NCBI RefSeq assembly: GCF_002233675.1
Contig: NZ_NMUQ01000001.1
Location: 189,021-253,020, forward strand
From: Paenibacillus herberti
Lineage (GTDB): Bacteria > Bacillota > Bacilli > Paenibacillales > Paenibacillaceae
Direction of reading: 5' to 3'
DNA: 64,000 bases
Made by a program: the position numbers and the translations under genes. The stretch's first letter is position 1; the number at the start of each line of letters is the position of its first letter. Under the pieces are notes generated by a model, which worked only from the letters and a program-made list of their open reading frames with translations, had not been told where the DNA came from and did not search any database. This document shows positions 18,318 through 25,622 of the stretch, piece by piece.

Positions 18318-19466
18318 GTGATCAACAAACTCAAAAAAATGGATATCGGCATCCTGACCCTGCTGTTTTGTTTCATGGCGATCAGTTCCATTTTGTTGTA
18401 TAGCGTAGGCACCGCAGATCCTGACTACGCGAGCTCCTACAAAAGAACGATCCTATTTTACGGACTCGGCTTTGTCGTACTCATCTTCATGACATTGGTC
18501 GACTACCGGATTATTCTCAAATTTTGGATTTATATCTATGCGGTGGGCATCATCCTGCTCGTTGCGGTTAGGATGTTCGGCTCTACCGTAAACGGTGCCA
18601 CGGGATGGTTCAAAATTACTGAAACGCTTTCCTTCCAGCCCGCTGAGGCAGCCAAGATGGTATTGATCATTGCGGTAGCCTATATGATGGGGCAACGGCA
18701 AGGTGAAAAGCTGCTGTTCACGAAGGATCTAATCCCGATTGCGGCCGTTGCGAGCTTGCCCTTCCTGCTCGTGCTGACCCAGCCGGACCTTGGCAACGCC
18801 ATTATTTATTTGGTCATTGTGCTTGGTATGCTCTGGATCGGCAATGTGAAGTATTCACATGCCCTGCTTGGCCTTGCCGTCGTAATTGGTGCACTGACGC
18901 TTTTTATTACTCTGTTTACGTCCTACAATGCCGAAATCAAGGATTTCGCGGAGAAGAAGAATGTAAATCATTGGTATGAGCGCATCAATACATTCGTAGA
19001 CCCGGATAGTGCCGATCCCGATGCGAAATACCAGTCGCGTAACGCGCGTATTGCGGTCGGCAGCGGCGGTCTGACCGGGGATGGCTTCCTTGAGGGAGAC
19101 TCCAAAAATCGCGGTGTTGTGCCGTATACGTATTCTGACTCGATATTTACCGTAGTCGGTGAGGAATTCGGCTTCCAGGGCTCGGCCGTGCTGTTGCTGT
19201 TATACTTCCTGCTCATCTATCGGATGATCATGATTGCGTTCCAATGTTTTGATCTGCGAGGAGCCTTCATCATTATCGGGATCGTATCCATGTATGTGTT
19301 CCAAGTGTTCCAGAACGTCGGAATGATGATTGGGATCATGCCGATCACTGGCATTACGCTCCCGTTCGTCAGTTATGGCGGCACGTCGCTGCTGCTGAAT
19401 ATGATGTGTATTGGACTTGTGTTCAGCATCAAGGCGCATCAGGAGCGGTATCAGTTGGAGCATTAG
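18318..19466 (+). CDS. rodA: SEDS-family peptidoglycan polymerase RodA/FtsW
   Basis: Polytopic glycosyltransferase that polymerises lipid II with a partner class B PBP. The signature regions are FQPAEAAKMVLIIAVAYMM, the catalytic-loop QPDLGNAIIY, and the C-terminal MPITGITLPFVSYGG. About ten membrane helices are predicted in 382 aa. GTG 18318 follows GTAGGAGA at 6 bases. The mre/min neighbourhood favours RodA over the division FtsW or sporulation SpoVE, but sequence alone does not separate them with certainty. Confidence 0.87.
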   Translation: MINKLKKMDIGILTLLFCFMAISSILLYSVGTADPDYASSYKRTILFYGLGFVVLIFMTLVDYRIILKFWIYIYAVGIILLVAVRMFGSTVNGATGWFKITETLSFQPAEAAKMVLIIAVAYMMGQRQGEKLLFTKDLIPIAAVASLPFLLVLTQPDLGNAIIYLVIVLGMLWIGNVKYSHALLGLAVVIGALTLFITLFTSYNAEIKDFAEKKNVNHWYERINTFVDPDSADPDAKYQSRNARIAVGSGGLTGDGFLEGDSKNRGVVPYTYSDSIFTVVGEEFGFQGSAVLLLLYFLLIYRMIMIAFQCFDLRGAFIIIGIVSMYVFQVFQNVGMMIGIMPITGITLPFVSYGGTSLLLNMMCIGLVFSIKAHQERYQLEH

Positions 19467-19592
19467 CAGAGGGCGCCGGGAACAGGGCCCAGGAGGATTT
19501 TTGTACCGAGAATATTGATTAAGTGGCTCATTAAGTATTGTCAATACCGAAAAAAGGGTATAGAGGTTATATCAACAAGCGTACTATATAAT

Positions 19593-19756
19593 GAGAACGC
19601 GCAAAGTTCTCGTCAACCTATGATGGGAAGCAAGGAAGAGAGCGCCGGCCAGCGCCCTCTCCTGCACAGTCTCACTGTAGGTGGAGCCCTCCATCTTAAT
19701 TAGGGCAGAGAGTAACCCGTCAGGCCTGTCAACCTGTGGCGGGTTACTTTTGTTTA
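19593..19756 (+). ncRNA. Candidate structured plus-strand RNA, possible antisense antitoxin
   Basis: The gap between rodA and spoIVFA has no convincing plus-strand gene but a series of hairpins: GAGAAC/GTTCTC at 19593-19611, a GAGAGCGC/GCGCCCTCTC stem at 19638-19661, ACAGT/ACTGT near 19666-19678, GCCCT/AGGGC near 19686-19706, and the terminator at 19711-19756. TATAAT lies at 19587-19592, but its -35 is poor. A start near 19599 would fall inside the first hairpin and give an RNA of about 158 nt, converging on the minus-strand toxin-like ORF. That geometry fits type I antitoxin RNAs, but promoter and expression are unproven. Confidence 0.4.
19711..19756 (+). terminator. Terminator in the rodA-spoIVFA gap
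   Basis: AGTAACCCG pairs exactly with CGGGTTACT across a 20-base loop, followed by TTTGTTT. It may end rodA transcription and/or the candidate small RNA. Confidence 0.8.
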
Positions 19757-19760
19757 TCGA

Positions 19761-19829
19761 TTAAGTCAGGGTCGCCAGCAGAAAACTACCGAATGCGATC
19801 CGTGACATGATCAATTGGAAAGTATCCAT
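19761..19829 (-). CDS. Very short hydrophobic peptide resembling BsrE/TxpA-type (Hol_Tox) type I toxin
   Basis: The 22-codon ORF on the minus strand encodes a peptide beginning MDTFQLIM and continuing IAFGSFLLATLT. From memory, B. subtilis BsrE begins MSTFQALM and continues AIGSFIIALLT, so spacing and most positions agree. Members of this family are membrane-acting toxins controlled by antisense RNA. The ribosome site GAAGGAGGG is excellent, 6 bases before ATG 19829; an in-frame ATG at 19835 abuts it and is less likely. The peptide stops right after the core hydrophobic stretch and lacks the charged tail of the model toxins, so it could be a minimal or decayed toxin. No strong minus-strand promoter was found. 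Confidence 0.5.
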   Translation of the reverse strand: MDTFQLIMSRIAFGSFLLATLT

Positions 19830-19833
19830 AGGC

Positions 19834-19854
19834 ATCCCTCCTTCCCAGAGGGAT
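19834..19854 (-). promoter_or_regulatory. Hairpin sequestering the toxin-like ribosome-binding site
   Basis: On the minus strand ATCCCTC and GAGGGAT form a 7-bp stem around a 7-base loop. The second arm and loop contain the GAAGGAGGG ribosome site of the 22-codon ORF, so initiation would be suppressed in the folded mRNA. Such sequestration is common in type I toxin messages. Confidence 0.55.
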
Positions 19855-19897
19855 TTCCACCACAAGTCCAGCAGTACTGGACAATTATTCCAACAAG

Positions 19898-19933
19898 ACC
19901 GAGCCTCCGTATACGGTGGGCTCTTTTTATTTT
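19898..19933 (+). terminator. Second plus-strand terminator before spoIVFA
   Basis: GAGCC-T-CCG and CGG-T-GGCTC form a stem with a TATA loop, followed by TTTTTATTTT. A plus-strand transcript ending here would lie antisense to the whole toxin-like ORF. Confidence 0.72.
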
Positions 19934-20009
19934 GCCCGAAAAAAGGGAGTCGAATGATAGAAATGGGGGCGAGTCGCAACTGCTAGAGTCCGACACAACT
20001 TCAACTGCC

Positions 20010-20039
20010 TGCATACTTGGATAAGCCCTCTCATAAAGA
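20010..20039 (+). promoter_or_regulatory. Candidate sigma-E promoter of spoIVFAB
   Basis: TGCATACT, 14 bases, CATAAAGA is a partial match to the sigma-E pattern at the correct spacing, about 50 bases before spoIVFA. The B. subtilis spoIVF operon is sigma-E dependent. Confidence 0.42.
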
Positions 20040-20092
20040 TAAAACAAGCCTTTCCGCTGCTAGCGGAGCGGGGGAAAGAAGGAGGGAACGGG

Positions 20093-21322
20093 ATGAGAGG
20101 AGATCAAGGACGGACGTCCTGGTCGACAGGCTGGGGAAAAAAGCAGGACAAGGCGGCTCGAGAGTGGGGCAGCAGCAATCGCGAGCGCAGACAGGAGCGC
20201 ATCCGTAAGCTGAACGAGCAGCTCAGCGAAGCCGCACAGGAGCAGCTACCGCAAGCTCGCAATACGGAGCAGCGCCGCCGGGACGCCGCTTCCGTCGCTC
20301 CTGCAGAGCGGAGCAGCCGGCTGGCGCCAGCGAGCGCCAATGGAGATGTTGAACGGAATCGGCTCGCCGGTTCCAAGTCAGGCCGAAAGGGCAACACGGC
20401 CGATTCTGCACAAAGCCCTGGGCATGAGGCAGAAGGGCCTTATGGGACGAGAGTATACCGTCCCAACGCGCCGGCCGAATGGGAGCAGCCACTGGACGGT
20501 ACTTGGCTCGAGGCTTGGCCACAGCCTGTAGAGAAGGACCCGGAGCTGGAATGGAAAAACAGTCCAAATCCTTGGAGAAGGTTGGAGGAGGCCACAGGTA
20601 ACAAAAGTCGGGGCAGCAGAATTGGCGGCGCTGGCCATTCCAGAATGGACGGAACCGCAGGCTCTGGAGGCGGCGGAGGTGGAATTCCAGGCGGCGGTCT
20701 TGGAAATCGGATCTTCAAGGGATTCTCCCGTAGACTACTCATTTCCACCGCCCTTTTCGCAGCCGTATGGGGCATGTTCCAGATGGACGGTACAGCCGCT
20801 CGCCATGGCCAAGCTCTTGTGCGCGAGGCGTTGTCCAAGCCGATGAATATGGCTGCAATCGCAGGCTGGTACGAAGGGCTGTTTGGCGCACCGCCCTCCT
20901 TTATTCCGGGATTCGGCAACTCCAACGATACACAACCCGTCTCAGCGAAGACGGAGCGGGCGGCAGCAGCTCCAGTGGAGGGTGGCAGCGTTGTCCGCAG
21001 CTTCGCGGAGCTGTTAGGTGGCGTGGAGATATCCGGTCAACCGGGGGCCGAGGTCCGGGCGGCAGAGGAAGGCCGAGTGCTGCTCGTTTCAGCTGAGGAT
21101 GCGAAGGGACCGACCGTTGTCTTGCAGCATGCCAATGGACGGACAACCTATTACGCCCAGCTAGGAGAGGCTAGTGTGGCGCAGAACGATTGGGTTCAGG
21201 CAGGAGAGGCGATCGGCAGATTGGGTGGCGCCGCTCAGGGGAGCGATATAGCGATATTGTATTTCGCGGTGAAGGAACAGGACCAATATATCGATCCGGC
21301 GGAAGTGGTTCCGCTTGATTAA
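20093..21322 (+). CDS. spoIVFA: SpoIVFA-like regulator of the pro-sigma-K processing complex
   Basis: SpoIVFA anchors SpoIVFB and BofA in the outer forespore membrane and holds the protease inactive until a forespore signal arrives. The protein is 409 aa against about 264 in B. subtilis, because the N-terminal 210 residues are long, charged and Gln/Arg-rich. One membrane helix (about 222-238, LLISTALFAAVWGMF) precedes a lumenal region ending in a LytM/M23 fold (about 325-405). The usual zinc-binding His residues of active M23 enzymes are not seen, as expected for this non-enzymatic regulator. ATG 20093 follows AAGGAGGG. The end overlaps spoIVFB by 8 bases. Confidence 0.85.
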   Translation: MRGDQGRTSWSTGWGKKQDKAAREWGSSNRERRQERIRKLNEQLSEAAQEQLPQARNTEQRRRDAASVAPAERSSRLAPASANGDVERNRLAGSKSGRKGNTADSAQSPGHEAEGPYGTRVYRPNAPAEWEQPLDGTWLEAWPQPVEKDPELEWKNSPNPWRRLEEATGNKSRGSRIGGAGHSRMDGTAGSGGGGGGIPGGGLGNRIFKGFSRRLLISTALFAAVWGMFQMDGTAARHGQALVREALSKPMNMAAIAGWYEGLFGAPPSFIPGFGNSNDTQPVSAKTERAAAAPVEGGSVVRSFAELLGGVEISGQPGAEVRAAEEGRVLLVSAEDAKGPTVVLQHANGRTTYYAQLGEASVAQNDWVQAGEAIGRLGGAAQGSDIAILYFAVKEQDQYIDPAEVVPLD

Positions 21323-22187
21323 TATCGGGGGCATTCGCTGGAGCCTGCATCCACTGCTAGCGGTTCTGATGCTGCTGTCTATTATGACCGGTTATATCGG
21401 CGAGCTGTTGACATTGTTCGTGCTCGTATTCGTCCACGAGCTCGGACATGCTGCAGCGGCGAATGGTTTTGGCTGGAAGGTGCTTGAGATCAAGCTTCTG
21501 CCTTTCGGCGGTGTGGCGGAGCTGGAGGAGAAACCGGGTGCACCGTCTTACGAGGAGGCTGTGATTGCGCTGGCTGGCCCTTTGCAGAACTTATGGATGG
21601 CGGGAGCTGCATGGGCTCTTGGGGCCGCTGGTTTAATGAATCCCCAGTGGTCTGATTACCTGATCCATGCCAATCTACTGCTGTTGGCGTTCAATATGCT
21701 GCCTATCTACCCTCTTGACGGAGGAAGGCTGCTTCGTTATATCTGTGGAATGCAGCTAAATTACTACGCGACGCTACGTTTCAGTGCCTGGACCGGAATG
21801 ATCTTCAGTGTGCTCATGATCGTTTTTGCGCTGCTGCCTCAGCTGGAGCATAGCGGAGGCATTCAGGCCAATCTGCTTGCGGTGGGCCTGTTTCTGTTTG
21901 CCGCCAATTTTACGTATCGTAAACAAATTCCGTTTCTGTTCATGCGTTTTTTAATGACTCGCGAGCGAGGCAGCAGAAGTAAAATCCGTGCCGGTTCAAG
22001 GGCAAGGCCCATCGTGGTAACTGGGCTCCATCCCGTGTGGACGACAGCTCGTTTGTTCCTTCGGGACCACTACCATTTGGTCTATGTGATGGAGGATCGC
22101 GGTCGCATCGTCGGCGTGCTGCCGGAACAGCGTGTCGTAGAAGGATATTTATCAGGAGATCGTGCAGTATCGGACCTTTTGAGGTAA
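21315..22187 (+). CDS. spoIVFB: Intramembrane zinc protease SpoIVFB
   Basis: Site-2-type metalloprotease that cleaves pro-sigma-K at the outer forespore membrane. The HExxH motif is in FVHELGHAAAANGFG (about 42-46) and the second metal-binding motif in LPIYPLDGGRLLR (Asp about 136). About six membrane helices are predicted, followed by a C-terminal CBS-type domain (about 230-290) that senses nucleotides in the family. Length is 290 aa. The start TTG 21315 lies within the end of spoIVFA, which explains the poor ribosome site. Confidence 0.93.
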   Translation: MINIGGIRWSLHPLLAVLMLLSIMTGYIGELLTLFVLVFVHELGHAAAANGFGWKVLEIKLLPFGGVAELEEKPGAPSYEEAVIALAGPLQNLWMAGAAWALGAAGLMNPQWSDYLIHANLLLLAFNMLPIYPLDGGRLLRYICGMQLNYYATLRFSAWTGMIFSVLMIVFALLPQLEHSGGIQANLLAVGLFLFAANFTYRKQIPFLFMRFLMTRERGSRSKIRAGSRARPIVVTGLHPVWTTARLFLRDHYHLVYVMEDRGRIVGVLPEQRVVEGYLSGDRAVSDLLR

Positions 22188-22239
22188 AATAAGATTCATC
22201 TTGGTCCGGCATGGGACCTTAAGGCGGGTGCCGGTACAA

Positions 22240-23514
22240 ATGAAAAAAGCGATGCTGATTCACGGCGATGGCGCCTTGCTGCAGACCGCAGTGCTGCAGG
22301 ATGGCCGCGCCGTGGAATTTTTTATGGAATCCGCCCAACAGGGCGGTTTGGTAGGCAATATGTACAAAGGGCGCGTCGTTAATGTGCTGCCCGGCATGCA
22401 GGCTGCATTTGTCGATATCGGACTGAGCAAAAATGCTTTTTTATATATCGATGAGCTTATTCATCCTGCGGCTGATCGGCAAGCGGACAAGCCCTCTATT
22501 ACGGAGCTTGTGCGCCCCGGACAAGAGCTGCTCGTTCAGGTCATCAAGGAGCCGATCGGGGGCAAGGGAGCGAGGGTGACAACTCATTTTTCGCTTCCGG
22601 GCCGCTGGCTGGTCTTTATGCCGGGTGCAGACTACGTTGGCGTATCCAAAAAGATCGCATCGGAGAGCGAGCGCAATCGGCTACGCTCGGTAGGCGAGGA
22701 GCTTCGTCGTCATAGTGAAGGCATCATTATGCGTACGGTAGCGGCAGGGGAGAGTGTCAATTCACTGCGCGGCGACCTGATGCAGCTGCGGGAATTATGG
22801 GAAGAGGTACATCGCAGAGGACGCGCAGCAAGGCCGCCTGAACCGGTTTTGCTGGAAGCTGCTCTGATGAGGCGTATATTCCGGGATACCTATACAGCAG
22901 GCATGGAAGTGTTAATTGATGACAAGGCCCGTTTCGCAGAAGCGCAGCAGCTGTTGCTTGAGCTGGCTCCGGGCAGCGAGAAACAGCTGAAGTTTTATGA
23001 TCTATCTGTGGAGCGCAAACCTCTCTTCGAGCGTTACGGCGTCACAGAGCAGCTGAACGCAGCGTTTCTGACAAGAGTGTGGCTGCCAAGCGGCGGTTAT
23101 CTCGTCTGGGAGAAGACGGAGGCGCTCACGATCATTGATGTCAATACGGGCAAGTTTATCGGCACGAGCGGGTTGGAGGACACGGTTTTTCGTACCAATA
23201 TGGAAGCGGCGCGCGAAATTTCCCGGTTGCTGCGGTTACGGGACGTTGGCGGCATCATCATCGTGGACTTCATTGATATGGAGGACAGCGGCAACCGCGA
23301 GAAGGTGCGCCATGAGCTGGATCAGGCCTCTCGCGACGATCGCAGCAAGTGTCAGATCCATGGCTGGACGAGGCTTGGACTGCTGGAAATTACCCGCAAA
23401 AAGACGAGGCGCAGCGTTGGTCCACAGCTCAGTGCCATCTGCGACAGCTGCGGCGGCAGTGGGCAGCGTTACATGGGCTTTGGCCGCGATGGCAAGCCGG
23501 TGCAACCAAAATAG
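22240..23514 (+). CDS. rng: Ribonuclease E/G family protein
   Basis: Endoribonuclease of the RNase E/G family, acting in rRNA maturation and mRNA decay. An S1-like domain (about 35-115) is followed by the DNase I-like catalytic region with the metal-binding aspartates in LTIIDVNTGKF and GIIIVDFIDM. A C-terminal CDSC pair fits the zinc-link cysteines. The frame opens upstream, but ATG 22240 gives the normal N-terminus, with AAGGCGGGTG as ribosome site; GTG 22228 is a weaker option. Length is 424 aa. The family is absent from B. subtilis, so this marks a lineage difference. It lies between spoIVFB and rplU. Confidence 0.92.
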   Translation: MKKAMLIHGDGALLQTAVLQDGRAVEFFMESAQQGGLVGNMYKGRVVNVLPGMQAAFVDIGLSKNAFLYIDELIHPAADRQADKPSITELVRPGQELLVQVIKEPIGGKGARVTTHFSLPGRWLVFMPGADYVGVSKKIASESERNRLRSVGEELRRHSEGIIMRTVAAGESVNSLRGDLMQLRELWEEVHRRGRAARPPEPVLLEAALMRRIFRDTYTAGMEVLIDDKARFAEAQQLLLELAPGSEKQLKFYDLSVERKPLFERYGVTEQLNAAFLTRVWLPSGGYLVWEKTEALTIIDVNTGKFIGTSGLEDTVFRTNMEAAREISRLLRLRDVGGIIIVDFIDMEDSGNREKVRHELDQASRDDRSKCQIHGWTRLGLLEITRKKTRRSVGPQLSAICDSCGGSGQRYMGFGRDGKPVQPK

Positions 23515-23515
23515 C

Positions 23516-23544
23516 TTGATTGGACTCACTGCCTATGCTACAAT
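23516..23544 (+). promoter_or_regulatory. Sigma-A promoter of the rplU operon
   Basis: TTGATT, 17 bases, TACAAT, immediately after rng. Transcription would start near 23551. Confidence 0.75.
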
Positions 23545-23550
23545 GTCTTG

Positions 23551-23672
23551 GTGTATGTCTCCCGAGAGACATTCATGGTACCGCACGGGACGGGTTTCTA
23601 CCAAGCATCGGACATGCTTTTTCGGCTGTCCGTCACCCAATCTCGGCGAGTCTTCGACTACAAGGAGGTGCA
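23551..23672 (+). promoter_or_regulatory. Probable ribosomal protein L21 leader
   Basis: About 120 bases of untranslated sequence with GTCTCCCGAGAGAC and CATCGGACATG...GGCTGTCCG type hairpins precede rplU. Firmicute rplU operons carry an autoregulatory L21 leader here. Assignment is by position and folding potential; I cannot align it to the family model. Confidence 0.5.
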
Positions 23673-23678
23673 CCATCC

Positions 23679-23990
23679 ATGTTCGCAATTATTGAAACAG
23701 GCGGCAAGCAATACAAAGTTCAGCAAGGCGATGTTCTCTACATTGAGAAGCTGAACGTCGGCGAAGGCGAGAGCGTGACTTTTGATCGCGTCCTGGCCGT
23801 ATCTAAAGACGGAGGTCTCGTGACCGGTTCCCCGATGGTTGCTGGAGCTACAGTTTCCGGCAAAATCGAGAAACACGGCCGCGGCCAAAAGATCGTCGTT
23901 TACAAATACAAGCCGAAAAAGAACTACAAACGCAAGCAAGGCCACCGTCAGCCGTACACGAAAGTAACGATCGAAAGCATCCAAGCGTAA
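23679..23990 (+). CDS. rplU: 50S ribosomal protein L21
   Basis: Binds 23S rRNA in the large subunit. The 103-aa protein begins [18 protein letters not shown] and ends with the basic [17 protein letters not shown] segment, both diagnostic of L21. ATG 23679 follows AAGGAGGTG at a good distance. It is first in the conserved rplU-prp-rpmA operon. Confidence 0.98.
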   Translation: MFAIIETGGKQYKVQQGDVLYIEKLNVGEGESVTFDRVLAVSKDGGLVTGSPMVAGATVSGKIEKHGRGQKIVVYKYKPKKNYKRKQGHRQPYTKVTIESIQA

Positions 23991-24004
23991 GCTTGAATTA
24001 GCCC

Positions 24005-24340
24005 ATGATTGTCATTACTTTCATCCGGCGCTCTGGTGACCGGCACATCGTGAGCTTCTCCGTGGAGGGGCATGCACGATATGCTAAGGCAGGCAAAGAT
24101 ATTGTATGCGCGGGTGTTTCCGCCGTTACGGTGGGCACCGTTAATGCTATTGAAGTGCTGACGGGAGTCGAGCTTCCGGCAAGTATGAAAAATGGATGGC
24201 TCCAGTCGGATATTCCAGAGCAGACTAGCTCCGAGGTTAACGCCAAGCTGCAGCTGCTTTTGGAATCCATGAAGGTCATGCTGGAAGGGATTGCGGAATC
24301 CTACAGCGCTAATGTGACCCTCAAGGAACAATTCAAGTAA
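24005..24340 (+). CDS. prp: Ribosomal-processing cysteine protease Prp
   Basis: Cysteine protease (YsxB family) that removes the N-terminal extension of ribosomal protein L27 before ribosome assembly. The catalytic His and Cys are in VEGHARYAKAGKDIVCAGVS, spaced as in the family. Length is 111 aa. There is no clear ribosome site before ATG 24005, so translation probably depends on termination at rplU 15 bases upstream. The L27 encoded next door carries the matching cleavage motif, which supports function. Confidence 0.95.
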   Translation: MIVITFIRRSGDRHIVSFSVEGHARYAKAGKDIVCAGVSAVTVGTVNAIEVLTGVELPASMKNGWLQSDIPEQTSSEVNAKLQLLLESMKVMLEGIAESYSANVTLKEQFK

Positions 24341-24358
24341 GGAAGGGAGGACTCCAAC

Positions 24359-24670
24359 ATGTTGAAACTGAATCTTCAATTGTTCGCATCCAAAAAGGGT
24401 GTAGGCTCCACGAGGAACGGACGCGATAGCCAATCGAAGCGCCTTGGCGCTAAACGTGCGGACGGACAAACCGTATTGGCGGGTAACATTCTTTACCGTC
24501 AACGCGGCACGAAAATCCACCCGGGCAACAACGTAGGCATCGGTAAAGATGACACGTTGTTTGCAAAGATCGACGGCGTTGTTAAGTTTGAACGTTGGGG
24601 ACGCGACCGTAAAAAAGTCAGCGTATACCCAGTTGATCTGGCTCCGGTAGCTGCAGCAGTAGAAGCTTAA
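24359..24670 (+). CDS. rpmA: 50S ribosomal protein L27, with Prp-cleaved N-terminal extension
   Basis: Reaches the peptidyl transferase centre of the 50S subunit. The 103-aa precursor starts [18 protein letters not shown]. The extension through LQLFA is the Firmicute-type leader removed by Prp, exposing the mature N-terminus. RHRGTK-like [10 protein letters not shown] and the basic core confirm L27. GGAAGGGAGG precedes the ATG by 8 bases. A strong terminator follows. Confidence 0.98.
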   Translation: MLKLNLQLFASKKGVGSTRNGRDSQSKRLGAKRADGQTVLAGNILYRQRGTKIHPGNNVGIGKDDTLFAKIDGVVKFERWGRDRKKVSVYPVDLAPVAAAVEA

Positions 24671-24686
24671 GACCAAAGACATGCGA

Positions 24687-24718
24687 CCCGGCCTGATTCG
24701 AGCAGGCCGGGTTTTTTT
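24687..24718 (+). terminator. Terminator of the rplU operon
   Basis: CCCGGCCTG pairs with CAGGCCGGG across 7 bases and is followed by seven T. Confidence 0.95.
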
Positions 24719-24871
24719 GATTAAATCTTTACCTTGCGGGGATATTATTCTCGTATTTCCAATGCATACAGACGTCGCCAGTGTCGATGAAGCTATATTG
24801 TTTGTATGCTGGAAGTTGAATGCAGCGTAAAAGCCGTCAGGCATCCTTAAGGTAGAAAGTGGGATTGACGT

Positions 24872-25606
24872 ATGAATCGCATCCAATCGGCCAAGCTGTA
24901 TGCAGCGGGCTCTATTCTGCTGCCTGCAGCAGTCGTGATCATTCGGCCTTCCTTGCTGTGGACGCATCTGCTGTTCCTAATTTGGGTAGCGGTCGCGGCT
25001 GCTGCCTGGGTCCGTTTGGACCAACAGCAGCATCGACAGCAGCTGAAGAGGAGCCTGGCCTCGATGCAGCAGGCTTCCATCCAGACGCTCAATCATCATC
25101 GGCATGACTGGATGAACGACCTACAGGTGCTTTACGGTTATATCCGAATGAACAAGCCAGAACGGGCAGTAGCCAGCGTGGAGAGAATCCGCGACAAAAT
25201 GATGCTTGAGAGCAAAATTTCCAAGCTAGGTTGCCCGGCGCTCACCGCTTATTTGCAGTCTTTCCGCACGCTCACTCAGTCCATCGTACTTGAGGTCGAC
25301 ATCGAGGACAATCTGTCGATGGAAGAGCTGAGCGCAGATCGCGATGACGCGGCAGAGGCATTAATAGAAGTGATCAATGCCTATCGCTTCAGCATCAAGC
25401 CTAGCGGGGGAGACCCCGCATTGCTGAAGCTTCGGCTTTCCCGTGGCAGCGGAGAGCTTTTGGTAGAGCTGGAATTTACCGGCGAGCTGATGAACGAGGC
25501 TGAACTAATAGACAAATTGGAGCAGCGCCTACGCGGAACCCCGCTACAGGCTCACAGCTTGCAGCAGCATCGCCATGTTCTGCTGAAGGCCCCGCTCTGC
25601 GCATAG
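24872..25606 (+). CDS. spo0B: Spo0B-type sporulation phosphotransferase with N-terminal membrane anchor
   Basis: Phosphorelay protein that passes phosphate from Spo0F to Spo0A at sporulation onset. The His-box NHHRHDWMNDLQVLYGYI (about 73-90) carries the phospho-acceptor His, followed by a helical hairpin dimerisation domain and a degenerate kinase-like C-domain. Unlike the soluble B. subtilis protein, the first 48 residues contain two hydrophobic helices, so this form is probably membrane-attached. Length is 244 aa. The ribosome site before ATG 24872 is weak. It lies between rpmA and obg as in B. subtilis, and obg starts 16 bases after its stop. Confidence 0.87.
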   Translation: MNRIQSAKLYAAGSILLPAAVVIIRPSLLWTHLLFLIWVAVAAAAWVRLDQQQHRQQLKRSLASMQQASIQTLNHHRHDWMNDLQVLYGYIRMNKPERAVASVERIRDKMMLESKISKLGCPALTAYLQSFRTLTQSIVLEVDIEDNLSMEELSADRDDAAEALIEVINAYRFSIKPSGGDPALLKLRLSRGSGELLVELEFTGELMNEAELIDKLEQRLRGTPLQAHSLQQHRHVLLKAPLCA

Positions 25607-25622
25607 ATGGAGGAAATGAATT

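Noticed and set aside
19515-19703. 62-codon plus-strand frame after rodA
   Set aside because: No ribosome site, weak start, and it runs through stable hairpins; more likely an untranslated region.
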